This document shows, in pieces, positions 10,358-21,970 of a stretch of 60,000 nucleotides of DNA; the first letter of the stretch is position 1; each line of letters opens with the position of its first letter. A program made the position numbers and the translations under genes. The DNA is from Symsagittifera roscoffensis (lineage: Eukaryota; Xenacoelomorpha; Acoela; Convolutidae). The DNA lies in assembly GCF_963678635.1 (NCBI RefSeq), contig NC_087063.1, forward strand, positions 31,014,599 to 31,074,598, written 5' to 3'. The notes under the pieces are model-generated. The model saw only the letters and a program-made list of their open reading frames with translations, did no database searches and was not told the origin of the DNA.

Positions 10358-11863
10358 TTAATTATTCGTTCGAGCATGTTTGCCTAGTTTTTCTCGACGA
10401 AGTTGCGCTACGACGAATTCTTCAGCGTATTTTGAAGGTTTAGGCGCTTTTTGTACTGGATTACGCGAGAAATAATCAACAAACCTCATTATGGAACCAG
10501 CTATATGTTCCAAGTCGGAGTCAAATAGAAGTAACCTATCTATCCACATTGTCAGTCGGGATTGATATGTTTTGTTTGGTCGATGAGATTCTTGTATACT
10601 AAGTAGCGCCCGATGATTTGTAACTACTGTAAATCTTTTTCCGTATAGTTAATATCAGAAAACTTCAATCGACCATGCTACGTTAGTCGAATATTTTTGT
10701 TCACATATCTTCAAGCAGCGGGACGCTTACGAAATAACGTTGCTGCTTGATTCCGATTTTCATTGTAACACACATCCGACAACGTCATACTAAGCAACGC
10801 ATACGCTCCTTGTTTCCTTATCTTGGTCGAAGTGACTTTGCGAGACAATTGATTAACTTTTCCGTTTAACAATTCAAAAAAATTTTGGTCCTTAGAAATT
10901 TTTCGTCGGAGAGCTCTAAGAGGTTTTTTGTCTTTTGCCAAGCTTAGCAGAAACTTAACAAAGTGATGGATTGACCCCATGAACGATTGTAATTCATGGG
11001 GTCAATCTATCAAATTTTTTTGGGTCTTAGGAATTTCTAATTCAGCGATCGCATCTAATTTGCTACTTAACGGTTTCGATCCGTCTTTGTTTATGCAAAT
11101 ATCGAGCAATTTAGTGTTATATTTCATGAATTGACCTTCAGCAATTTTTTTGGAGAAAGGTTCCGAATTCATTTTTTGGGCATGAGTTTTACTGACGATA
11201 TATGTTCTTCTCCTGCCCCTTTTGTAAACTTCGAGGATATCATCTAGAAAATAGAACGTGCTCCGTAACCCCGAGAAGGTTTTGTCTAACGCCCGTTGGA
11301 AGATAGCTGGCATATCCGTCAAACCAGAATTGCCCGCCGTCTTGATGATGCATCCCCACAATGCCTTCCCCCACAATGTTGAAGTTGCCATGGGATTTAA
11401 CCGTCGGATCCAATGATAGCTGGGAGTAAGAATATTTCAGGTCTAATTTTTAGAACGATAGTGAACTTTTGTTTAGGCGCGTGATCTCCTCTGTAATGCA
11501 GTTGATCATTATGTCGATGTTTGGTTATTGGTAAATGTTCTTATGGATCGCTTTTATCAGAACTGTTGAATCGAATGCAAATTTAATAGACTCGTCGCGT
11601 TTAACTGTTATGACATGAGGTCATACAAGTTTATTATCAGGACGCTTGTTCAATTTATTAATTTGTTTGATATCTTGTAAGTATTTCAGCTCTTTCTCGA
11701 TTTGTCTGTAGATTAATCGGGATGCGTCTTTTTTTTCGGTGCGTGGCCGTAAAATATTTCATTAAAGCTTTGAACGTACTGGAAAGTTTCTTGCATTTCC
11801 CTCCTTGGTCAAATAACATCTCAATTTGTTTACCAGTTTTAAGTTCAAGTCGCACTCTTTACT
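10358..11863 (-). pseudogene. Second RT-RNase H copy and RNase H tail, element B
   Basis: A diverged repeat of 11,864-13,103. It contains RRIPINLQTNRERAEILTRY at the RT start (11,658-11,855), an intact Y/FxDD box as STFYFLDDILEVYKRG near 11,240, and KTHAQKMNSEPFSKKIAEGQ. The RNase H end reads IDRLLLFDSDLEHIAGSIMR then FVDYFSRNPVQKAPKP at 10,358-10,549. Only this copy continues into the RNase H tail and integrase, so it is the original 3' half and the other unit is the duplicate (or the reverse; order not resolvable by eye). Confidence 0.8.
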
Positions 11864-13103
11864 ATACCAAGTAGCACCCAATGATCTCTAACTACTGTAA
11901 ATCTTTTTCCGTAAATCGACCATGCTACGCTCTGTAGTTCTACGTTGTTAGTTGAACATTTTTTTTTCACATATCGTCACACAGCGGGACGCATACGAAA
12001 TGACGTTGCAGCTTGATTCCGATTTTTGTTGTAACACACATCCGAGAAGGTCACACTAAGCAACGCAAACGCTCCTTGTTTCCTTATCTTGGTCGAAGTG
12101 ACTTTGCGAGACCATTTGACTTACTTTTCCTTTTAACAATTCAAAAGTTTTGTTCCATAGAAATGTTTCGTCGGAGAGCTCTAAGGGGCTTACTGTCTCT
12201 TGCCAAGCTTAGCAGAAACTTCACATAATGGATTGACTCCATGAATGATAGTAAGTTTTTTTGGGTCTTAGGAATTTCTAATTCAGCGATCGCATCTATT
12301 TTGCTATTTAACGGTTTCGATCTTTTTATATTTATGCAAAATTCTAGCCATTTAGAGTTATATTTCATGAATTGACCTTTAGCAATTTTATTGGAGAAGG
12401 GTTCCGAATTCATTTTTTGGGCATGATTTCTACTGACGATATATGTTCTTCTCTTTCCCTTTTTGTAAACTTTGAGGATATCATCTAGAAATAGTACCTA
12501 CGCCGTAACCCCGAAAAGGTTTTGTCTAATGCCCGTTGGAAGATAGCTGGCATATCCTTCAAACCAGAATTGCCCGCCGTCTGGATGATGTATCTCCACA
12601 ATGCCTTCCCCCACAATGTTGAAGTTGCCATGGGATTTAACCGTCGGATCCAATGGTAGCTGGGAGTAAGATTATTTCAGGTCTAAATTTTAGAACGATA
12701 GTGAACTTTTGTTTAGGCGCGTGATCTCCTCTGCAATGCAGTTCATCATTAAGTCGATGTTTGGCAATTGGCAAATGTTTTTATGGATCGCTTTTATCAG
12801 AATTGTGGAATCGAATGCAAATTTTATAGACTCGTCGCGTTTAACTGTTATGACAATAGGTCATACAAGTTTATTATCGGGACATTTGTTCAATTTATTA
12901 ATTTGTTTGATATCTTGTAAGTATTTCAGCTCTCTCTCGATTTGTCTGTAGATTAATCGGGATGCGTCTTCCTTTTTGGTGTGTGGCGGTAAAATATTTC
13001 AATAAAGCTTTGAACGTCCTGGAAAATTTCTTGCAATTCCCTCCTTGGTCAAAAGACCTCCCAATTTGTTTACCAGTTTTAAGTTCAAGTCTCACTCTTC
13101 CAA
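11864..13103 (-). pseudogene. First RT-RNase H copy, element B
   Basis: It follows the protease and reads RRIPINLQTNRERAEILTRY, then shifts frame to SPIVITV-like sequence with PIVITVKRDESIKFAFDSTI, LFLDDILKVYKKGKRRTYIV (catalytic FLDD present) and KMNSEPFSNKIAKGQFMKYN. It is 1,240 bp upstream, in element sense, of an almost parallel copy at 10,590-11,863. Several frameshifts and stops make it non-functional. Confidence 0.8.
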
Positions 13104-13450
13104 AGACGTTTTTGTAATCTCCGGAAGTTTTACTGCCATATCGTTCCTGGGTAATTCGTAATCCCAGTTTCTTCAAGTAGTCCCTTCCTAGGATCGGCTG
13201 TGACCCGGATGTAAGCATCCTCGACCTGCAACCCAACCAATAGAAGATTCGTCACCAGCGTCCCATAGATTTGAATTGACCCATGATTGTAGGTTTTCAC
13301 TGCTGGTGGACTTTGGTCCGGGTCCCAAAAGGATTTGTTGATTGTTTCCACTACTTTTTCGGCCATCCATCTAGGGACTATCAGGAACACGCTCTCGTTG
13401 TCGGCGATAAACAGGAATTCCAGTTCCCAATTTTTATTCTGATTTTTTGT
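13104..13450 (-). pseudogene. Aspartic protease of element B (active site lost)
   Basis: The C-terminal signature SQPILGRDYLKKLGLRI is clear at 13,160-13,210, and the body VEDAYIRVTADPR fits a retropepsin. Where the family has D-T/S-G, the aligned stretch reads FIADNESVFLIV, so the catalytic triplet seems lost. The alignment of that stretch is by eye. Confidence 0.6.
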
Positions 13451-14722
13451 CCTTCGATTTATTCATCAGTATTTGTTCTCATATCCGCCTTGTTGAATGA
13501 CTTGACTGCCATAAACAAGCTGTTGTTGAAAGACGAATATACAAACAATTGTAAGTCGACCTTGTGTTCTGGTGTTGTATCCTGACTTTCAATGAAACAG
13601 GATAGTTCTCCCGTATCCAATCCATGACGTTCGTTATCTATCATATTGACACGGCTTTTGTTTAACTTTTGAAACATTCGTTTGTTTTTGGGCGTTCCTT
13701 TTGAGCGATACACCCGTGCAAAGTAGTTTTTTCCTCCAAAATTGCCACATGTTTTTTCAAGTGGGGCAGAGGAAGCTTTGTGATTACTTGACGACTGTAA
13801 TCCCCAGCTGCCAAAACGATTTGTCACCTATATCCGCTGGTTTTGCGAATTAGGTCTGCTACTCGATTGTTTCGAGATATTCTGTTTACATTTATTGTCT
13901 ATGTATGAAATCTCTTTTCCCTCTTGAAGTGATTTCCCTGATACACGTCCTTTTGTATCTTGTTTCTTTTGCCAGTTTGTTTCTCGTTTTTTGGAGGTTG
14001 ATTGAGAGTTCCAGACATTGCGCTTCCTCCAATGTCTCTTTTAGTAGTTCTTTCTGGAAATCGCTGTTCGCTAAGTTTGGCGTAAAGATATCCTGTAACC
14101 ATCTGTCTACTGTTTTCCCAGGTTGCACACTCGGACGAGATCCCTTAGTGTAGGGTGAACTGTTTCGCAGGGTCCATTACGTGTTGATTTTCTGAACAAT
14201 AGGGCCAATATGTCAAATGCCAGATTACGAAGGTATTTGGAGGTATCTTCCCAAGTTTCCAATAATGACACCGTCGTCACCCGGTACTCCGTTATTTCCA
14301 CATTGGCGTTTTCAATTTGCATTTTTTGGCCCCCCTCCTCTCTTAATGACAGGAAGATGTGGGATTTTACTCGTCTACCCACAACTTTGCAGGGAATATT
14401 AAAAAAGCATACGCCTATGGCCTTGATTGTTTGGCACTCGTTTTCCCACCTGTTCAGGAGTGCGAAGTTGCGTATTTCTCGTTCGCGCGTCAAATTTTGA
14501 GTCGGATTTGCGTGTTCCGGTTTCACAATTGGCTTATCTGGTAACGATTTTTCCTTCGGTTTTTCTTAGAGTAGGTCCTCCAAATCCACATTCATACTCC
14601 CAATTTTGGCCAAAGTAACGTGTTGCCTCCATTTTTCTTTTTTTTACCGGAGGTTCCTCTGATTGTCGTTCCCGAAAAACGTTGCTTCCGAGTTGTGTTT
14701 TCTCCGTTGCTGGCTGCGCCAT
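13451..14722 (-). pseudogene. gag of element B with mutated zinc knuckle
   Basis: It starts MAQPATEKTQLGSNVFRERQ at 14,722, overlapping the primer-binding site. Frame pieces at 14,534-14,722, 14,107-14,526 and 13,892-14,128 follow; the last, QPGKTVDRWLQDIFTPNLAN, resembles the C-terminal capsid region of gypsy gags. Near 13,690-13,750 the frame reads KTCGNFGGKNYFARVYRSKG. This is a CCHC knuckle in which Cys2 became Phe, His became Tyr and the last Cys became Tyr, so it cannot bind zinc normally. Confidence 0.7.
14702..14721 (-). promoter_or_regulatory. Primer-binding-site-like sequence, element B
   Basis: TGGCGCAGCCAGCAACGGAG on the minus strand directly abuts the 5' LTR and includes all but the first base of the gag start codon. 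The first 14 bases are identical to element A. It resembles the complement of a tRNA-Ser 3' end. Confidence 0.6.
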
Positions 14723-15050
14723 GTGGTGAGGTATTTAAGAAGGTTATTCTAAACACCGGAACTGACTATGTAGGATTTCGTGCAGCTCTAAGTATCTCAC
14801 ATGTCGGATAAATTAACAATATTCAGTAATCAATATTGAATTCAATAAAGAGTTCTGGATTTATACACACACAATTTATATAACTTAATCACAATCTAGG
14901 TCGCACGACATCTAGGTCGCACGAACACTTCGAACGTGACCGGTTAAGTTTGGCCTTGAGACTTAGTATGAAATAACTTAAATTAAGAATCTAACAACTA
15001 CTGTCAAGCAAATGTCATGACCATCCAGATTCATTTATGACTCGATTTAT
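14722..15050 (-). repeat. 5' LTR of gypsy element B
   Basis: It starts TG at 14,722. It is collinear with 7,385-7,678 through several long blocks, with small indels such as an extra CATCTAGGTCGCACGA at about 14,910. The outer end is not defined by homology beyond 15,030. Confidence 0.75.
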
Positions 15051-16480
15051 AGAAGAAACTCAATGTCTATCTATGCAAGCTCAACACCCGCCCTCGCATA
15101 GGAATTATACGAAAACTGAAGTTAGTGATGAAGAGTTACCGGGTCAAAAAAGACACCCCTCGAAAGGTACAGAAGTCACTGAGTGAATTAATAGACAAGG
15201 AGATGAATGCAAAAGCCAGTTTCACGGGGCAGCTACAATGGAACCACTAGGATTAATCACTAGAGAAAAAATCAACCGCAGTAACCGTCTCTAACAAGTC
15301 ATCAAAATCTAATTACCGCGTCAGGAGCGAAATCTACGAGCCCGAAATATATGCAGCGAGACAAGCGTTAGTTAAGCTAGTTTATGGGAAAACCTCATTC
15401 AACACATTGGTTTGAGCAGGAGCTTCAAGCATTTTAGAGTGGTTACCTTCAGCAAGATTGTTCGTATGGATGTGTTTTTGTCGAAAAATAAAGCCACAAA
15501 TTGCAAATAAAGCATAAGAACAGTCGCACAAATAAGAATTTTAGAATTGTTTGGGGACACTGATCTGTTGAGGAGTTGGAGAGAAGTGGAATTTGACCCA
15601 ATTTATTTATACATGGACTTGTCTGACTCCGACCACGAAGAAAGCTCAAATAAAATTGAGAGAAAAAAAGAGAGGGAGAAAGATCCAGGAGAAGCAGCCG
15701 TAGAGCACAAGCAAACAGAAAGACAGCACAACAAGACAGATCAATCCCCTTGTCCCACGAGAGAGTACAGAATACAGATGAAGAATACAGATGAAGGAAG
15801 GACACAGTCATCAACAGTATAGACAGAGAAAACAGAAGAAGACACAATCGAGGACAAAGAAAACTAGGACCCGTGGGATAAAACAATAGAAAAAAGCAAT
15901 AGTGAGGCCGGGAAAGGTAAGATTTATGACCATGAACTGTAAAAAGCAGAAAAAGAAAAAAGGAGCGACGATCAATAGCCGAAAAAAAAGATGTTGAAGA
16001 AGCAAAAGTGAGATTTCTGACCTTGATCTCTAAAAAAGAGAAAAAGTGAAAAAAAAGAGGGACAATCAATCGCCAGAGAAATTATGTTGAAACAGTCATT
16101 ATCATTTTCCTACTCTTAACCACTAAAAGAGGCAAAAAAAACATTTGCTGTTTTTACAAAACAAACGTCTGGTAAAAACGAATAGCATACTTTTGTGCTA
16201 AATAGTAAGCAAATTACAGTTACAAAACTTGTTACTTATATCATTCTTCAAAAGAGAATTGCTTTACTTTTGATTTTGCATAAACATTTGCTTGCGATAT
16301 CTATATTCAAAAGATTGCCACGCATTAAAAATAACAACCATCAAATTTTGACACGCAATTCAAAAAGTTTCAAGTATCCTCAATTGTTCGTTAGAGTCTA
16401 CAAACAAAACAAACATGTATTGAATAACAGAAAACAGGGTAAAATTGTGAAATTTAATTCACTTTGATTCGTTTTATCAT
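15051..16480. other. No recognisable gene; A-rich stretch
   Basis: The plus strand is again A-rich like 3,931-7,384, so this may be the other half of the copia remnant interrupted by element B, but I could not find an RNase H or LTR signature in it. The 206-codon minus-strand frame at 15,449-16,069 is almost all Leu, Phe, Ser and Cys. That is what the complement of an A- and AG-rich stretch gives, so I do not call it a gene. Confidence 0.5.
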
Positions 16481-16499
16481 TTTTTCAATTTGTAAAAAT

Positions 16500-17395
16500 A
16501 CATTAACTCACATGCTATCAAGCGAACACTTTTTTCTAAAAACTAAAAGCCATTCAAAACATTCCGGAACTAATATAATCAATAAAGTATGATTCATCTT
16601 GAACTTGATTCAGTGGGTTAAAAACCCGCTTTTTAACTTCTTCTCATATAACCCCAGAAATGAATAACACCACTAAAATTTAGCCTCCTTTAAAAACCTT
16701 TGTGTGAATCAAAGTAAAGTTTACTTGAAAGGGATTTTTAACCATCGCGTCGGTGAAATACGAAGCTTCAATTGCAAAAATGTTTTCAAAACAAAACTGA
16801 ATATAAGTTCCGCTGCTATAGATTTGAACAGAAACAACGTGGTTGATAGTCCGGACTATCATAAGAAAATGAAAACTGATCTGATGGACCCGATTCGATA
16901 GTAGCAAAAAAAACGAACTTGATATTATAAATATTCGTACCAATATTTAACTATTTGGCCAAATTCAACAAATGAAATATGGAACCAAAACTGATTATGA
17001 TCGAAACATTGATCCAATATAAGCTCTAGTCAAATACCAACCAGTTTAAAGTAAAAATTTTTTAGTTTATGAAGTCAGTTAAATTTTGTAAAAATTGTTT
17101 GAAAATTTTGCGTACAACGCAATGTCTAATGGTTTTGCCAGCCCCTAGTCCCAACGTAGCGTCTTTCCAAACGAGCAATCGTTTCTGGGTTAAACTGCTG
17201 GAGACAGCGTTTTTCAAAAGCGAATCAAAAAAATTCAATTTTATACGTTTCCTGTAGGCTGCCAAGAGACGTTCTTTCCCAAAAAGATGACAAAAGAAAT
17301 TGATCTTAAAAAAGCACAATGAACAAACAATGAACAATTATTTAGCTTAAGATTGCCTCTTAAGCCAACTATTTAGCTTAAAATTTTCTATACCG
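16500..17395 (+). repeat. Diverged copy 0 of the 1.1-kb arm repeat
   Basis: Collinear with 17,600-18,520 and 18,840-19,680. Shared landmarks are ATAATCAATAA..GTA.GATTCAT, TCTCATA.AAC.CCAGAAATG, GCGTCGGT.AAA, GCAATGTCT, GCCAGC.CCTAGTCCCAA and AAGAGACGTT. Identity is clearly lower than between the two later copies. The open frames of those copies are not conserved here, so the repeat is non-coding. Confidence 0.8.
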
Positions 17396-17674
17396 CATTC
17401 TCGATTTTTTTTGGAGTCCAAAAAAAACAGAACAAATAGAACAAATAAAGATTAAAACAAACATTTATTGAGTTGAGTTTAAGAAAAATCCTTCAATTTG
17501 AGTAACTTTTATAGCAAACTAGGTGTAAGCTAAATTGGCAGTTTATCAAGTTATCGAAAAACAGGAATCAACTTTTTCAAATTTTCTTCGAGCTTTAATA
17601 TTACATAACCTCATATGTCATCAATTAAACACTTTTTCATAAAATTTGCGGACCTGATACAATCAATAATGTAA
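17396..17674. other. Short inter-repeat sequence
   Basis: AT-rich sequence between arm copies. Its right part (from about 17,600) is still related to the start of copy 0. No gene seen. Confidence 0.5.
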
Positions 17675-18839
17675 GATTCATTTAACGGGTCTTGAATTTA
17701 TTTCAGTGGTTTAAGCCTCGCTTTTTTAACTCCTTTTCATAGAACACCAGAAATGGATAACTTCAATAAAATTTAACCCAATTTTAAATAGAATAGTTTG
17801 AATCAAAGTGAGAACTTCTTAAAATGGATTCTTAACCATACCGTCGGTAAAAGTCAAAGATTCAATAGCAAAAAAAAAATCAAAACAAAACTAAATAACG
17901 TGCTCACTGCTACATGCGGTTTAGATTGACTTGGGAAAAAGATTGGTTTGAACAAAATTGACGCTGTTGATAGTGTGGACACCGATATGAATACGAAAAT
18001 TGGTTTGACGGGCCGGAGTGAAAGAAAAAGTAAAAAAAAAGGACTTAATTATATAAAACTTCCTGTCAAGAATAAAATATTTGGTTGAATTAAATTCAAA
18101 TGTGGAAAAAAAATTGATGATCAAAACTTTGATCCAATTTAAATTTTAGACGTATACCAAACATGTTAAGGTAAAATTGATTTAATTTGTCGAACCAGTT
18201 AAACTTTGTCAGAATTTTTTGAGTTTTCGGCATACATCGCAATGTCTCAAAAGTTTGCCAGCTCCTAGTCCCAATGTAGTGCCCCAACAAAGGCGCATTC
18301 GTTCCTAGCTTGAACGCCTAGCTTTTCAAATGCCAGTCAAAAAAGTGCATTTTACTACACCTATGGAAGGCTGCAAAGAGACGTTTTTCTCAAACAACTT
18401 GACAAACAAATTTTTAATTTCAAAGTTTCCTAGCGCAAATGAACAACTATTAAGCTTAAGTTTGCCATAGCGCAAAGAGACAGCAAATAAGTTTTTGTTT
18501 ATAAACATGCATAATATACTGCAGTTTTTTGTTTGGAACCCGATACTTTGTCTTGTTTTGTAAATTGATGACTGTTCGAAACGTTCTAGAAATTCAGCTT
18601 TTGAATGGAATTTTTTTTCGCAAAAATGCAACTCAAATCAAAATTAAGGGTTGCAATTTTTTGACAACTGACTGAATGCCACGGTTTCAAACTTCTACAG
18701 CATTTTTTGTACTGCCAAAACCGGATGCTGGAGCATCCTTTTGGTTTGAGAGATTAGGTGTAAAATGACTCCTCCAATCGAGACGAGACTTCTTATGGAA
18801 TTGGATCCAAATAAAGGACATGGCTTGTTATTTATTGCA
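17675..18839 (+). repeat. Arm repeat copy 1 (about 1,165 bp)
   Basis: Tandem with 18,840-20,004; the two share GATTCATTTAACGGGTCTTG at their starts and ATTTATTGCA at their ends. They differ by a modest number of substitutions and single-base A-run changes. Minus-strand frames of 64, 67 and 101 codons here differ in length and frame from those in copy 2 through one-base changes, which argues against protein function. Confidence 0.9.
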
Positions 18840-20004
18840 GATTCATTTAACGGGTCTTGAATTTATTTCAGTGGTTTAAGCCTCGCCTTTTTAACTCCTT
18901 CTCATAGAACACCAGAAATGGATAACTTCAATAAAATTTAACCCAATTTTAAATAGAATTGTTTGAATCAAAGTGAGAACTTCTTAAAATGGATTCTTAA
19001 CCATACCGTCGGTAAAAGTCAAAGATTCAATAGCAAAAAAAAAATCAAAACAAAACTAAATAACGTGCTCGCTGCTACATGCGGTTTAGATTGACTTGGG
19101 AAAAAGATTGGTTTGAACAAAATTGACGCTGTTGATAGTGTGGACACCGATATGAATACGAAAATCGGTTTGACGGGCCGGAGTGAAAGAAAAAGTAAAA
19201 AAAAAGGACTTAATTATATAAAATTTCCTGTCAAGAATAAAATATTTGGTTGAATTAAATTCAAATGTGGAAAAAAATTGATGATCAAAACTTTGATCCA
19301 ATATAAGTTTTAGACGTATACCAAACAACTTAAGGTAAAATTGATTTAATTTGTCGAACCAGTTAAACTTTGTCAGAATTTTTTGAGTTTTCGGCATACA
19401 TCGCAATGTCTCAGAAGTTTGCCAGCTCCTAGTCCCAATGTAGTGCCCCAACAAAGGCGCATTCGTTCCTAGCTTGAACGCCTAGCTTTTCAAATGCCAG
19501 TCGAAAAAGTGCATTTTACTACACCTATGGAAGGCTGCAAAGAGACGTTTTTCCCAAACAACTTGACAAACAAATTTTTAATTTCAAAGTTTCGTAGCGC
19601 AAATGAACAACTATTAAGCTTAAGTTTGCCATAGCGCAAAATAACAGCAAATAAGTTTTTGTTTATAAACATGCATAATATACTGCAGTTTTTTGTTTGG
19701 AACCCGATACTTTGTCTTGTTTTGTAAATTGATGACTGTTCGAAGCGTTCTAGAAATTCAGCTTTTGAATGGAATTTTTTTTCGCAAAAATGCAACTCAA
19801 ATCAAAATTAAGGGTTGCAAATTTTTGACAACTGACTGAATGCCACGGTTTCAAACTTCTACAGCATTTTTTGTTCTGCCAAAACCGGATGCTGGAGCAT
19901 CCTTTTGGTTTGAGAGATTAGGTGTAAAATGACTCCTACAATCGAGACGAGACTTCTTATGGAATTGGATCCAAATAAAGGACATGGCGTGTCATTTATT
20001 GCAA
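18840..20004 (+). repeat. Arm repeat copy 2 (about 1,165 bp)
   Basis: Direct tandem duplicate of 17,675-18,839. It continues directly into unique sequence at about 20,005. Repeated again 7,138 bp downstream (25,978-27,142). Confidence 0.9.
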
Positions 20005-21540
20005 TTTTTTCTGAATTTCTTTAGTGCAATTGCATACAAGTTCAATTTTCTCGAAATTTTTTTTCTACAGTTTTTAACTTTCTTTTGTTTTAAAACCAGT
20101 GGAGGCAACTTTTTTAGAGCCCCAGCAAACTAGTGGATTGTCCCGCAATCCGTTTTCAATACGAGTTCCTAGGTTGTTTTTGAGTTGTTTTAGCTCAATT
20201 CGGCTTGGTTTGACCGTGAAACAAGTCTCCGCGTAAATGATTCGCGCTCAACCATGCTTTCAAACTTTTAAAAAAAATTGAATTAAGAAAATTTGAAGAA
20301 TTCGGCATTTTTCAGACCCCCAAAGCTATAAGCTTCAAACTTTTAACTCAACAAAATGATATTTTTGTGGAGGTTTGGTAAAACCTCAGTTGAAAACTTT
20401 TATCATAATCAAAAAGACTGTTTTGAACGACACCAAGCATAATTTTTCTGTTATTTCCTCAGAAATTAGAGCGAAAATTGGCAAAAAGAACATGCGTTCT
20501 GAACAAACAAACAATTGCTTCGCCTCTATTTGTAACGCAGCATTGGTAAGCAGCAAAATTAGATGAAAAACAGTAGTATCACTCATGCAATGCCGTTTTA
20601 ATCAAGAAAAATGAAAAACCTAATTACAAAGAGACATATCTACAAAAAATACAGTTTCAAAGATGTACCTGGAGGCAAGAGTGATGAAAAAATTGTGTCA
20701 TATCTTAGCGGCATTGACTTAAAGGCAGAGAAAAGTATGCTGAAAATGAAAAATCAAAAATATTATTGCTGATAATAGTTTTAGCGTATAATAACAATAG
20801 TGGAATAAATTTGGAGATGGAAGCATAAATAAAGTTTTTTGGTTTTACATTTGAAAAAACTATTTATTAAATGAAACTAAAGGTTGAAAATTAAACAGCA
20901 ATCAAACCTTTAACTCAGAAAAGAACTAGTTTGCAGAAAACTTAGTCGAGAGTTTTCAAATTTTCCGACAACTAGGTCTAACAAAAATATCATACAGGTT
21001 TCACCTGAAAAAAATTTTTGAGGCAAACTATTCAAACAATTTTCAGCATTAAATTATCATGGAAACAAAACATACTTATGAATCGTTAACGTAACTGAGG
21101 AATCAGACACATAGTTTTTTCGGTTGAACAGTCACAAAAAATGTCAAAACTCAAAAAAAGTCCCAAAACCCAAACTTTTCAAGTTTCATATGCCACCAAT
21201 GACCTGGCAAAAAGTCAACACTCAATTTTTTCAAGTTTCATATGCCACCAATGACATATAAAATTGATCTTTCACCACGCACCACACAATAAGAGGTGAC
21301 TAAGCAGTGTAGGTACAAAATAACTCCCAACAGTTTAAGTCAAATAAACATTTAACGCGAAAAAAAATGAATAAATCTAGAAGAAACAATAATTTCAGAG
21401 TTGCTTTGAAACCAAAATAAACCAAAACCTCAAATAAAATAGGAACTCAAGAAGCTTACATCTCAAAATACACTCCATGATCAGAAACGACTGTTGGCAA
21501 AATGGTATACTGATTTTGTTTAACTAGTTGTTAACTTGAA
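20005..21540. other. No gene seen; contains a short direct repeat
   Basis: AT-rich spacer between the arm copies and the transposase remnant; same in 27,143-28,678. A 27-base word, CAAGTTTCATATGCCACCAA plus TGAC with flanking T bases, occurs twice about 50 bp apart near 21,177 and 21,230. Short frames (for example 20,375-20,566) have no recognisable features. Confidence 0.5.
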
Positions 21541-21557
21541 AAAAATTTATTTACAGT

Positions 21558-21640
21558 TTATTGGGACTCGAACATTGGTCAAGTCCTAAAGAACTCTAAC
21601 GGTGTCCCACTCTTTACACTTACGCTATTGAGCCACAATT
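21558..21640 (-). repeat. tRNA-derived SINE-like head
   Basis: On the minus strand, TGGCTCAATAGCG matches a pol III A box and TGTTCGAGTCCC a B box, about 60 bp apart. No perfect cloverleaf, and the longer middle would need a long variable arm, so a SINE promoter is more likely than a tRNA gene. Confidence 0.5.
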
Positions 21641-21970
21641 TTTATAGCCCTACTTTATAACCCGCAACGTGAAAATCCCCACAACAAATTAACCCACTTT
21701 TAATACCGATAAACTCTTTCAATTTAAGTCCATTGTAAAACAACAGAAGTATTTCAATTAAATATACTAATTGAGGCCTGAGAAGCCACTCTAGTTTCAC
21801 TTGATGCCTCTAGGATCTCAAACATTTTTGCAAACTGATCAGTTAGATAAATTATCCCACATTTACACGTTTAGATCAGAGATAACCTATCTGGTGCTAG
21901 TTGAAAACAACACAACACTATTAAAATTTACTTTTAAACAATTTTTGGATCTTTTTATGAGCTATTATGT

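Larger units (their letters stand above)
7385..15050 (-). mobile_element. Ty3/gypsy retrotransposon B, LTR-bounded, highly degenerate
   Basis: Two related direct repeats (7,385-7,734 and 14,722-about 15,050) flank a minus-strand interior. From right to left the interior reads primer-binding site, gag, decayed zinc knuckle, protease, RT, RNase H, a second RT-RNase H copy, integrase, tail and a polypurine-like tract. No gene is intact; stops and frameshifts are frequent and several catalytic or metal-binding residues are changed. The LTRs differ by many substitutions and indels, so the insertion is old. It appears to sit within the copia-like remnant. Confidence 0.88.

Noticed and set aside
15449-16069. 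206-codon minus-strand frame rich in Leu, Phe, Ser and Cys
   Set aside because: It is the complement of A- and AG-rich low-complexity sequence, with no start context, motif or conservation. The membrane-like appearance is a composition effect.
18096-19795. Repeated minus-strand frames of 101-122 codons in the arm repeats (four near-identical occurrences)
   Set aside because: Repetition comes from the DNA duplications. Between arm copies the frames change length through single-base A-run differences, and they are absent in the diverged copy at 16,500-17,395.
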